Source: a bacterium (GTDB taxonomy: Bacteria > Bacillota > Clostridia > Oscillospirales > CAG-272). From it: a stretch of DNA of 7,705 nucleotides. Position numbers and translations under genes: made by a program. Shown here in pieces: positions 1-5,256 of this stretch. The notes beneath the pieces are model-generated. The model was given only the letters and a program-made list of their open reading frames with translations, made no database searches and was not told the DNA's origin. The DNA lies in NCBI GenBank assembly GCA_004558975.1, contig SFZB01000049.1:1-7705 (forward strand), given 5' to 3'. Positions within the stretch are counted from its first letter, which is position 1; each line of letters begins with the position of its first letter.

Positions 1-87
1 CTCATATCCTCCTATTTCCCCGTATGCTGTGTTCCCGGAAACCGTCATTCCCTGTTCCGTCAAAAAACGGGCAACTGCTCTGTTCAT
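1..87 (-). CDS. N-terminal fragment of an unrecognised protein (runs off the left edge)
   Basis: An open frame begins with ATG at 87-85 on the minus strand and stays open for 29 codons to the edge of the window. The product begins MNRAVARFLTEQGMTVS and continues to ...GEIGGYE. The start is well supported: a GAGGAGA ribosome binding site (100-94) lies six bases upstream, and a consensus sigma-A promoter (162-190) lies about 70 bases further up with nothing else to serve. There is no signal peptide or membrane segment in the visible part. The short amphipathic start (AVARFLTEQG) followed by a glycine-rich stretch does not identify a family. It lies downstream of groEL on the same strand, but the groESL terminator and its own promoter suggest independent transcription. 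That it is a gene is fairly sure; its function is unknown. Confidence 0.7.
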   Translation of the reverse strand, partial: MNRAVARFLTEQGMTVSGNTAYGEIGGYE

Positions 88-161
88 AAAATGTCTCCTC
101 TTAAAATTTTGTGTTAGCCGCCTTTGCCATGTGCCTTTTTCGGGGCTTGTTTTTCAAGGGA

Positions 162-190
162 ATGATACCATGTTTCCCCGCCACTGTCAA
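162..190 (-). promoter_or_regulatory. Sigma-A promoter for the gene at 87
   Basis: On the minus strand TTGACA (190-185, a perfect -35) is followed after exactly 17 bases by TATCAT (167-162, one mismatch to TATAAT). Transcription would start near 155, giving an untranslated leader of about 68 bases that ends in a GAGGAGA ribosome binding site. The leader contains AGCCCCGAAAAAGG (147-134), nearly identical to an arm of the inverted repeat at 388-445. Confidence 0.8.
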
Positions 191-462
191 GTATTGCCCG
201 GCGGCACCTGCCTGACGTGAACCGACGCTTAACGCGCCACCGGCCTCGGCAAACGATATGCTTTATCGGAGATGCCGTTTGTTTGCCCGATGCATTTCCG
301 CGGATGCGGAAACGCCGTCGCTTTTTGCATATTTGCGCCAGCCGTTGCCCAACTTGTGTACCTAAGGCAAGCGCGAGGAGATGCAGAAGCCCCGAAAACG
401 GGGCTCGTCGACGTACTTGGTACGACAGAGACCGTTTTCGGGGCTAAAGCGCCCGTCGTTTC
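191..462. other. 272-base intergenic stretch with inverted repeats, no convincing gene
   Basis: This stretch separates the groESL terminator from the promoter at 162-190. Short open frames on the plus strand (217-447 and 272-466) have no ribosome binding site and no recognisable composition, and I do not accept them as genes. The stretch contains a 7-bp hairpin TTTCCGC-GGAT-GCGGAAA (295-312), the repeat at 388-445, and a TTTCTT-A-AAGAAA palindrome (459-471) that overlaps the T-tract of the groESL terminator. No T-rich run follows the first two hairpins on either strand, so they do not look like terminators. The stretch could be a dispersed intergenic repeat or part of a small RNA. Nothing seen decides between these. 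Confidence 0.5.
388..445. repeat. Nested inverted repeat with two mutually exclusive pairings
   Basis: AGCCCCGAAAACGG (388-401) has a perfect 14-base inverted copy, CCGTTTTCGGGGCT (432-445). The first arm can instead close a tight local hairpin, AGCCCCG-AAAA-CGGGGCT (388-405). Between the arms lies a second small hairpin, CGTAC-TTG-GTACG (412-424). Arm 388-401 therefore can pair either locally or with the distal arm, but not both. No T-tract follows in either direction, which argues against a plain terminator. A 13/14 match to the distal arm occurs at 134-147. The pairings are seen directly; any function is unknown. Confidence 0.7.
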
Positions 463-522
463 TTAAAGAAAAGGCAACCGACCCTGCTGTACCATTTTAC
501 CTGTACAACAAAATCGGTTGCC
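463..522 (-). terminator. Rho-independent terminator of groESL
   Basis: Read on the minus strand, GGCAACCGA (522-514) pairs with TCGGTTGCC (481-473). Inside it GTTGTAC can pair with GTACAGC, one pair being G-U, which extends the stem. The stem is followed directly by TTTTCTTT. It lies 50 bases after the groEL stop codon in the right orientation. Confidence 0.85.
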
Positions 523-527
523 CATAA

Positions 528-541
528 GCCCTATTTAGGGC
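528..541 (-). other. Short hairpin between groEL and its terminator
   Basis: GCCCTA (528-533) and TAGGGC (536-541) form a perfect short stem with a 2-base loop, or 5 bp with a 4-base loop. It lies in the groEL 3' untranslated region just before the terminator. It has no T-tract of its own, so it may simply protect the transcript end; that role is a guess. Confidence 0.45.
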
Positions 542-572
542 GCTTGGTCTGCGCTTCTCCCGCTTGCCTTAA

Positions 573-2198
573 TTAGTACATGCCGCCCATTTGAGGTGCT
601 GCCGGCGCCGCCGGAGTCTCCTCTTTAATGTCCGACACAACCGCTTCGGTCGTCAGTACCGTCGCCGCGATACTTGCCGCATTCTGCAGCGCACTGCGCG
701 TCACCTTGGTCGGGTCGACAATGCCGACTTCCACCATGTCGCAGTAGACTTCCTTCGCCGCATCAAAGCCGAAGCCGACCTTGCCGCTCGTCTTGATGTG
801 ATCGACAATGACGGAGCCGTCGAGACCGGCGTTCTCCGCAATCTGACGCATCGGCGCTTCCAGCGCGCGGATCACGAGCTGCACACCCGTCTTTTCGTCG
901 CCCTCGACCGTCGGGAGCAGCGCCTCGACAGCGGGAATGACGTTCAGGAGTGCCGTGCCGCCGCCGGCGACAATGCCCTCTTCGACAGCCGCCTTGGTCG
1001 CGTTCAGCGCGTCCTCGATACGGAGCTTCTTCTCCTTCATCTCGACCTCGGTCGCGGCGCCGACTTTAATGACGGCAACGCCGCCCGCGAGTTTTGCGAG
1101 ACGCTCGGAGAGTTTCTCACGGTCGAACTCGGACGTGGTGTTCTCGAGTGCGGCACGAATCTGTGCCACACGATCCTTGATGGCCTGCGGGTCGCCCGCG
1201 CCGTCCACGATCGTGGTGTTGTCCTTATTGACCTTGATCTGTCTTGCCTGACCGAGCATCGCGGGAGTCGTATCCTTGAGTTCGAGCCCGAGTTCCTCGG
1301 TAATGACCGTACCGCCGGTCAAGATCGCGATATCGCGGAGCATCTCCTTGCGGCGATCGCCAAAGCCCGGTGCCTTGACGGCGACGCAGGTGAACACGCC
1401 ACGCAGTTTGTTCAGCACCAGGGTCGTGAGCGCTTCGCCCTCGACGTCCTCGGCGATGATGAGGAGTTTCTTGCCCGCCTGCACGATCTTCTCGAGCAGG
1501 GGCAGGATATCCTGAACGTTGGAAATCTTCTTATCGGTAATGAGAATCAGTGCGTCGTCCAGAACCGCTTCCATCTTCTCGTTATCGGTCGCCATGTAGG
1601 GAGACAGATAACCACGGTCGAACTGCATCCCCTCGACCACCTCGCAGTAGGTCTCGGCGGACTTGGATTCCTCGATCGTGATGACGCCGTCGGCGGTCAC
1701 TTTCTCCATTGCGTCCGCAATCTGTCTGCCGATTGCCTCGTCACCCGCAGAGACGGTACCGACACGGGCAATATCCTCGGTGCCGTTCACCTTCTTGGAG
1801 TTGGCACGGAGTGCCTCGACGGCGGCATCGACTGCCTTCTGGATCCCGCGGCGGAGTACCATCGGATTGGCACCCGCGGTCACATTCTTCATACCGTCAC
1901 GGATCAGCGCCTGTGCGAGCAGGGTCGCCGTGGTCGTACCGTCACCGGCGGCATCGTTGGTCTTGGTCGCGACCTCGCGCACGAGCTGCGCGCCCATGTT
2001 CTCGGCGGCGTCCTCGAGCTCGATCTCCTTCGCGATCGTCACACCGTCGTTGGTGATGAGCGGCGCGCCGTATTTCTTATCCAGCACCACGTTGCGCCCC
2101 TTCGGCCCCAGCGTGATCTTCACCGTATCGGCAAGCTGATCCACACCGCGGAGCAGCGCGTTTCTTGCATCAATTCCGTAAATAATCTTCTTTGCCAT
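573..2198 (-). CDS. groEL: Chaperonin GroEL (Hsp60, 60 kDa subunit)
   Basis: GroEL forms the double heptameric cytoplasmic ring that encloses unfolded proteins and folds them with ATP and the GroES lid. The protein is full length at 541 residues. The ATP site is intact: the TLGPKGRNV loop near residue 30, NDGVT around 50-54, the AGDGTTTAT motif at 84-92, and D396 in the RIEDALNAT segment, equivalent to the catalytic aspartate. The chaperonin signature AAVEEGIVAGGG is at 403-414. The C-terminus ends PQMGGMY, a short form of the Gly-Met tail. ATG at 2198 is preceded by GAGGTGA, which overlaps the groES stop codon; the gap between the two genes is 11 bases. Transcription is from the CIRCE-controlled groES promoter, and a terminator follows. 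A 636-residue open frame on the other strand is only its antisense shadow. Confidence 0.98.
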   Translation of the reverse strand: MAKKIIYGIDARNALLRGVDQLADTVKITLGPKGRNVVLDKKYGAPLITNDGVTIAKEIELEDAAENMGAQLVREVATKTNDAAGDGTTTATLLAQALIRDGMKNVTAGANPMVLRRGIQKAVDAAVEALRANSKKVNGTEDIARVGTVSAGDEAIGRQIADAMEKVTADGVITIEESKSAETYCEVVEGMQFDRGYLSPYMATDNEKMEAVLDDALILITDKKISNVQDILPLLEKIVQAGKKLLIIAEDVEGEALTTLVLNKLRGVFTCVAVKAPGFGDRRKEMLRDIAILTGGTVITEELGLELKDTTPAMLGQARQIKVNKDNTTIVDGAGDPQAIKDRVAQIRAALENTTSEFDREKLSERLAKLAGGVAVIKVGAATEVEMKEKKLRIEDALNATKAAVEEGIVAGGGTALLNVIPAVEALLPTVEGDEKTGVQLVIRALEAPMRQIAENAGLDGSVIVDHIKTSGKVGFGFDAAKEVYCDMVEVGIVDPTKVTRSALQNAASIAATVLTTEAVVSDIKEETPAAPAAPQMGGMY

Positions 2199-2209
2199 GA
2201 TGATTCACC

Positions 2210-2494
2210 TCACTCCACAATCGCCAGCACATCGCTCTGTCTGACGATCGTATATTCGACACCGTCGCACTTGACCTGCGTGCCGGCATATTTGCTCGTA
2301 ATGACCTTATCGCCCGGCTTCACGCACATGACGACTTCTTTCCCGTCCACGACCCCGCCGGGACCGACGGCAACCACTTCGGCAACCTCCGGCTTCTCTT
2401 TCGCCGAACCTGCCAGGAAAATCCCGGAGGACGTCGTCTCCTCCGCTTCCGTCATCTTGACGACCACACGGTCGCCCAAAGGTTTCAGTTTCAT
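2210..2494 (-). CDS. groES: Co-chaperonin GroES (Hsp10)
   Basis: GroES forms the seven-membered lid that caps GroEL and closes the folding chamber. The 94-residue length is normal. It starts MKLKPLGDRVVV, the typical Cpn10 opening. The mobile loop that docks on GroEL spans about residues 17-33 and carries the hydrophobic tripeptide IFL at 25-27 (IVL in Escherichia coli). The roof region VGPGG and the CVKPGDKV segment near 57-64 are also typical. ATG at 2494 is preceded by GGAAAGGA, about 11 bases away, which is slightly long. It is the first gene of a groES-groEL operon under a sigma-A promoter and a CIRCE operator. A short hairpin, AGGTG-CTTGT-CACCT (2532-2518), lies in its leader. Confidence 0.98.
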   Translation of the reverse strand: MKLKPLGDRVVVKMTEAEETTSSGIFLAGSAKEKPEVAEVVAVGPGGVVDGKEVVMCVKPGDKVITSKYAGTQVKCDGVEYTIVRQSDVLAIVE

Positions 2495-2547
2495 CTTCTA
2501 ACGCTTCCTTTCCGAACAGGTGACAAGCACCTCATGAAAATCAGGTT

Positions 2548-2574
2548 TTAGCACTCATCTCTTTCGAGTGCTAA
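2548..2574 (-). promoter_or_regulatory. CIRCE operator (HrcA binding site)
   Basis: TTAGCACTC, nine bases, then GAGTGCTAA: a perfect match to the CIRCE inverted repeat on both arms. It covers the expected transcription start of groESL, so the HrcA repressor would block the promoter and release it on heat shock. hrcA itself is not in the window. Confidence 0.97.
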
Positions 2575-2577
2575 CTC

Positions 2578-2606
2578 ATTGTACATATCTTCCGGAACTT
2601 AGTCAA
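2578..2606 (-). promoter_or_regulatory. Sigma-A promoter of groESL
   Basis: On the minus strand TTGACT (2606-2601) and TACAAT (2583-2578) are separated by exactly 17 bases. The start point is expected near 2571, inside the CIRCE element. This is the classical heat-shock arrangement of a vegetative promoter plus HrcA repression. Confidence 0.9.
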
Positions 2607-2658
2607 GAGGGCATTCAGAATGTTCACACTTTATTAACAAACATTTCCTTTGCCGGTC

Positions 2659-2685
2659 AAAAAATCCTGAGAGCGTGCTGTCAGG
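2659..2685 (-). terminator. Probable terminator of the spoIIA operon, overlapping the sigF stop
   Basis: On the minus strand CCTGA (2685-2681) pairs with TCAGG (2670-2666) around a 10-base loop that can add two more pairs after a C-C mismatch. The sequence then runs ATTTTTTG, with six T at 2664-2659. The sigF stop codon TGA (2683-2681) is inside the first arm. The stem is short, so termination may be partial, leaving some read-through towards groES. Confidence 0.5.
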
Positions 2686-3406
2686 TGAGTTCTCCGCGCA
2701 GGAAAGCAAGGATCTTTTTCTCCTCGCGGCTGACCTTGACCTGCGTGAGTCCGAGCAGGTCTGCCGTCTGCTGTTGGGAGAGATCGCGCCAATAACGGAG
2801 CAGAATGATCTTCCGGCGGAGCGGTGGGAGCTTGTCGATCGACATGGAGAGCGCGAGGTGATAGAAGTTCCGCTCCTCGGCGTCCTCGTCGGCAATGGCA
2901 TCGTCGAGCGTGGGGCCGTCCTCCTCCCCGAACAGGCTTTCGGAGAGTGAGCGGATAGGGGCTACGGCGTCGAGGGCGACCGCCGCCTCAGAGGCTGTCA
3001 CGCCGCAGGCGTCCGCGAGGTCGGAGAGCCGCGGATCCTCTCCGCGCTTGACGGCGCGTTCCCGCTCCTCGGAGAGCATGGCGGCGAGCCGCTTCTGCGT
3101 GCGAGAGACCTTCATGGGTCCCTCGTCGCGCAGGTGGCGCCGGATCTCCCCGAAGATGAGCGGAACGGCGTAGGTCGAGAGTGTGCATGCGCGCTCAGGA
3201 TCGAACGTGCGAATGGCTTTGAGCAGCCCGATCGAGCCGATCTGTATCAGGTCTTCCCTGTCCACCCCGCGCCCCTCGAACCGCGCGGCGATGTTACGGA
3301 CGAGTCCCCCGTTCGCGACGAGGAGTGCCTCGGTCGCCGACTCATCCCCCGCGCGGGAGCGCTCGAGCAGTGAAAGATTTTCGGCGTAGGCTTTTCTCGC
3401 TTCCAT
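2681..3406 (-). CDS. sigF: Sporulation sigma factor F (SpoIIAC)
   Basis: SigF directs RNA polymerase to the first genes expressed in the forespore after asymmetric division. The protein has 241 residues, close to the roughly 255 of the Bacillus subtilis protein. Region 2 covers about 30-95: the core-binding DLIQIGSIGLLKAI (52-65) and the -10-recognition segment STYAVPLIFGEIRRHLRD (77-94), a hallmark of the SigF/SigG/SigB group. Region 3 is about 97-170. Region 4, with the -35-recognition helix-turn-helix SQQQTADLLGLTQVKVSREEK, is about 188-235. ATG at 3406 follows a GAAAGGA site and lies 20 bases after spoIIAB. It is the last gene of spoIIAA-spoIIAB-sigF. Its partners favour SigF over SigB or SigG. 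The acidic linker EEDGPTLDDAIADEDAEE (161-178) is a visible peculiarity. Confidence 0.93.
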   Translation of the reverse strand: MEARKAYAENLSLLERSRAGDESATEALLVANGGLVRNIAARFEGRGVDREDLIQIGSIGLLKAIRTFDPERACTLSTYAVPLIFGEIRRHLRDEGPMKVSRTQKRLAAMLSEERERAVKRGEDPRLSDLADACGVTASEAAVALDAVAPIRSLSESLFGEEDGPTLDDAIADEDAEERNFYHLALSMSIDKLPPLRRKIILLRYWRDLSQQQTADLLGLTQVKVSREEKKILAFLRGELT

Positions 3407-3426
3407 GGTATCCTTTCACATGGCGG

Positions 3427-3870
3427 TCAGGTAAGGGTTTTATATAGGGTGACTTTGGTTCCCTCTCCCACCCGTGACATGACCTCCACGCGGTCGCAGA
3501 ACGCCTCCATGACGGAGAATCCCATGCCGCTGCGGTCGCCCGAGTCGTCGGTGGTGAACAGGGGCTCGCGCGCGGCGGCAACGTCGGGGATCCCCCGACC
3601 GTGATCCCGCACGGAGATTTTGAGACTGCGGTCCTCGTAGAGTGTCACCGCTATGTAAAGCAGTTTGTCGTCCACATCGCTCGGTGAGCCGTAACCGTGG
3701 ACGATCGCGTTCGTCACCGCCTCCGACAGCGCACAGCGGATGTCGCCGAGCTCCGTCACCGTCGGGTTCATGGTCGCGACCATCGCGCATACCTGCGTGC
3801 GTGCCATGCGCTCATTCTCGCTGATGGCGGGCAAAACCAGTTTCATCGTATTCAGATAAGCGCGTCTCAC
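3427..3870 (-). CDS. spoIIAB: Anti-sigma F factor / serine kinase SpoIIAB
   Basis: SpoIIAB holds SigF inactive and phosphorylates SpoIIAA. When SpoIIAA is dephosphorylated in the forespore, SigF is released. The 147 residues match the family length (146 in Bacillus subtilis). GHKL-type ATP-binding motifs are all present: N-box SEAVTNAIVHGY at 49-60 with catalytic E50 and magnesium-binding N54, G1 box RDHGRGIPD at 88-96, and G2 box RSGMGFSVM at 113-121. R24 in NERMAR matches the arginine that contacts both SigF and SpoIIAA. I take the GTG at 3870 as the start because a GAGGAGG site lies seven bases before it. The in-frame ATG eight codons later (3846) has no comparable site. The GTG overlaps the spoIIAA stop codon (GTGA), so the two are probably translationally coupled. 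Confidence 0.95.
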   Translation of the reverse strand: MRRAYLNTMKLVLPAISENERMARTQVCAMVATMNPTVTELGDIRCALSEAVTNAIVHGYGSPSDVDDKLLYIAVTLYEDRSLKISVRDHGRGIPDVAAAREPLFTTDDSGDRSGMGFSVMEAFCDRVEVMSRVGEGTKVTLYKTLT

Positions 3871-4205
3871 AGCGTGTCCTCCTCTACAAACAGCCCGTCG
3901 AGGCGCGATGCGCCCGCGAGCGATAAAATGGTGCGGATTCTTTCATTGACTTTGACAAGGCGCATTTCACACGCCAACTCGCGCGCGACATTCAGGCGCC
4001 CGAGGATCAGCCCGAGCCCGCTGGAATCCATGAAGGAGACGTGTTCGAGCGAGAGCAGGAACAGGCGTGGTCGGTGCAGGAACAGTTCGGTGTCCAGTTT
4101 TTCACGGAGTGCCCGTGCGCTGTGATGATCGACTTCACCGCAGATCGCGCACTCGAGCACCCCCGCCTGAATGCGGGTCTTGATAAACGCGGTTTCTTGT
4201 AACAT
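3867..4205 (-). CDS. spoIIAA: Anti-sigma F factor antagonist SpoIIAA (STAS domain)
   Basis: SpoIIAA binds SpoIIAB and displaces SigF when its key serine is unphosphorylated; the SpoIIE phosphatase performs that dephosphorylation in sporulating cells. The 112-residue protein is one STAS domain. GEVDHHSA (23-30) is a typical SpoIIAA motif. FMDSSGLGLILGR (58-70) contains the phosphorylated serine, by alignment S62, the second Ser of the pair. I chose ATG 4205 because an AAAGG site sits just upstream and the protein then begins where SpoIIAA proteins do. The frame is open further upstream to 4508, but that runs through the divergent promoter region and the start of udk. It is the first gene of the spoIIA operon; the SpoIIE phosphatase and Spo0A are not in the window. 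Confidence 0.94.
   Translation of the reverse strand: MLQETAFIKTRIQAGVLECAICGEVDHHSARALREKLDTELFLHRPRLFLLSLEHVSFMDSSGLGLILGRLNVARELACEMRLVKVNERIRTILSLAGASRLDGLFVEEDTL
3878..3884 (-). promoter_or_regulatory. Ribosome binding site that fixes the spoIIAB GTG start
   Basis: GAGGAGG on the minus strand, inside the last codons of spoIIAA and seven bases before the GTG at 3870. It is the strongest Shine-Dalgarno match in the operon and decides for GTG over the downstream ATG. Confidence 0.85.
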
Positions 4206-4231
4206 AGTGACTTGCCTTTCCGTTTTTTTCG

Positions 4232-4266
4232 ATTGTAGCACCCCCGCGGACGCGAAATGTGTCAAA
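4232..4266 (-). promoter_or_regulatory. Probable spoIIA promoter with 22-bp spacer and Spo0A-like box
   Basis: On the minus strand TTGACA (4265-4260) and TACAAT (4237-4232) are near-perfect sigma-A hexamers, but they are 22 bases apart instead of 17. The heptamer on the opposite strand, TGTCAAA (4260-4266), differs by one base from the Spo0A box TGNCGAA and overlaps the -35. A 22-bp spacer with Spo0A bound at the -35 is known for the spoIIG promoter of Bacillus subtilis. That this promoter works the same way is inference. I found no convincing sigma-H promoter in the region. A second weak match, GGGCGAA (4308-4302), lies about 40 bases upstream. Confidence 0.55.
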
Positions 4267-4281
4267 GTCTGCCCCGGACGG

Positions 4282-4298
4282 GAAAAAATCATTTTTTC
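4282..4298. promoter_or_regulatory. AT-rich 17-bp palindrome in the spoIIA/udk divergent region
   Basis: GAAAAAATCATTTTTTC is a perfect dyad around one central base. It stands out in GC-rich surroundings and lies between the two divergent promoters, about 65 bases upstream of the expected spoIIA start. It is flanked by CGGACGG (4275-4281) and its inverted copy CCGTCCG (4318-4324). It may be an operator or a bent-DNA upstream element; no known regulator consensus was recognised. Confidence 0.45.
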
Positions 4299-4367
4299 TT
4301 TTTCGCCCCCACGGTTTCCGTCCGTTTTCCCCGCGCAAAACAAGACCCGAAGACTCGCATTTTCCCC

Positions 4368-4396
4368 TTGCAAACAGGGACAAAATGTGGCACAAT
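4368..4396 (+). promoter_or_regulatory. Probable promoter of udk
   Basis: TTGCAA (4368-4373) and CACAAT (4391-4396) are separated by 17 bases. Both hexamers have two mismatches to consensus. Transcription would begin near 4403, leaving a 50-base leader that ends in a GAGGAGG ribosome binding site (4439-4445), seven bases before the udk ATG. Confidence 0.55.
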
Positions 4397-4452
4397 ATAA
4401 ATAAAGGAAATCTGTCCCCGCACAACTGATCTGTTTTTGAGGAGGACGATCC

Positions 4453-5082
4453 ATGGCGGAAATGCTGATTATCGGGATTGCCGGCGGCTCCGGCAGCGGA
4501 AAAAGCACGATCGCGCGCCTGCTCTCCGAGCACTTCGGCGGTAGAGTGGCTGTGATTCGACATGACGACTACTACCGCGCCCAGCACGATATGCCCTTTG
4601 AAGAGCGGGCGAAGCAGAACTACGACCACCCGGATGCCTTCGACACCGACCTCTTGCTCGAGCATCTCGCGGCGCTCCGCCGCGGCGAGACGATCGCCTG
4701 CCCGATCTATGATTACATGGAACATGACCGCACTGCGGAGACGCGCCTGATCGCCCCGGCAGACGTCCTGCTCATCGACGGGATCCTGATTCTGTCCGAC
4801 CCGCGCCTGCGCGCTTACATGGATATCAAGTTGTACGTCGATACCGACGCGGATATCCGTATTCTCCGCCGTGTCAAGCGGGACGTGAACAAACGCCGCC
4901 GCACGCTGGAGTCGGTCATTGAACAGTACCTCACGACGGTCAAGCCCATGCACGAGGCGTTCGTCGAGCCGAGTAAAAAGTACGCCGACATCATCATTCC
5001 CGAGGGCGGGCGCAACATCGTCGCGCTGGAACTCCTCGAGGATCGCATCCGCCGCCACCTCACCCCCGGCAAGACCGAATAA
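4453..5082 (+). CDS. udk: Uridine kinase (uridine/cytidine phosphorylation)
   Basis: Uridine kinase transfers a phosphate from ATP or GTP to uridine or cytidine, giving UMP or CMP in pyrimidine salvage in the cytoplasm. The 209-residue length is typical. The Walker A motif GGSGSGKST is at 11-19. Family landmarks follow in order: HDDYYR (37-42), NYDHPDAFD (56-64), the substrate-loop PIYDYMEHDRT (84-94), the Walker B-like LLIDGILIL (106-114), and RRVKRDVNKRRRT (139-151) corresponding to the lid. ATG 4453 has an ideal GAGGAGG site seven bases upstream. It is divergent from spoIIA and has its own promoter. A hairpin follows 69 bases after the stop. No neighbour in the window belongs to nucleotide metabolism, so it is probably monocistronic. 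Confidence 0.95.
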   Translation: MAEMLIIGIAGGSGSGKSTIARLLSEHFGGRVAVIRHDDYYRAQHDMPFEERAKQNYDHPDAFDTDLLLEHLAALRRGETIACPIYDYMEHDRTAETRLIAPADVLLIDGILILSDPRLRAYMDIKLYVDTDADIRILRRVKRDVNKRRRTLESVIEQYLTTVKPMHEAFVEPSKKYADIIIPEGGRNIVALELLEDRIRRHLTPGKTE

Positions 5083-5150
5083 CCCCGATTGCGATAGCGA
5101 ACCTGCGCCCCCCGCGCGTCCGTCCTGCCGTCTCATCACTCATAAAAAAC

Positions 5151-5182
5151 AGCGTGGCGCCCGAAAAATCGGGCGTCACGCT
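5151..5182. terminator. Strong hairpin after udk, with the better T-tract on the minus strand
   Basis: AGCGTGGCGCCCGA (5151-5164) pairs with TCGGGCGTCACGCT (5169-5182) across an AAAA loop: 14 pairs, one of them G-U when read as plus-strand RNA. On the plus side it is followed only by CATTTGG. On the minus side it is followed by GTTTTTTATG, a proper terminator tail. It most likely ends udk transcription on the plus strand and may stop antisense transcription entering udk. Confidence 0.6.
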
Positions 5183-5256
5183 CATTTGGTATAACCGTTA
5201 CGCGGTCGCGGGGATACTGAAAAAAACGTCTGACACCGGGAAAGGAAAGGGACTCT

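Noticed and set aside
388..445. CRISPR repeat or insertion-sequence terminal repeats
   Set aside because: There is no regular repeat-spacer array, no target-site duplication and no transposase. The arms belong to a short hairpin-like structure.
217..466. Two overlapping short open frames on the plus strand in the groESL downstream gap
   Set aside because: No ribosome binding site, composition typical of random GC-rich sequence, and they run through the inverted repeat. They could reflect a repeated element rather than a protein.
591..2501. 636-codon open frame on the plus strand
   Set aside because: It lies exactly antisense to groES and groEL, which are unmistakable. Its product is rich in Arg, His, Leu and Asp as expected for a reverse-complement shadow in GC-rich DNA, and it has no ribosome binding site.
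2681..4205. Reading the three-gene operon as rsbV-rsbW-sigB (general stress response)
   Set aside because: SpoIIAA-specific motifs (DHHSA, FMDSSGLGLILGR), the SpoIIAB length and GHKL motifs, and the 241-residue sigma factor fit spoIIA better. No other rsb genes are present.
4206..4508. Longer spoIIAA starting at 4508
   Set aside because: The extension crosses both divergent promoters and the udk start, and it has no family similarity. ATG 4205 has a ribosome binding site and gives the normal SpoIIAA length.
4135..5139. 334-codon open frame on the minus strand
   Set aside because: Covers udk antisense, the divergent promoter region and part of spoIIAA in a wrong frame. It has no coherent domain.
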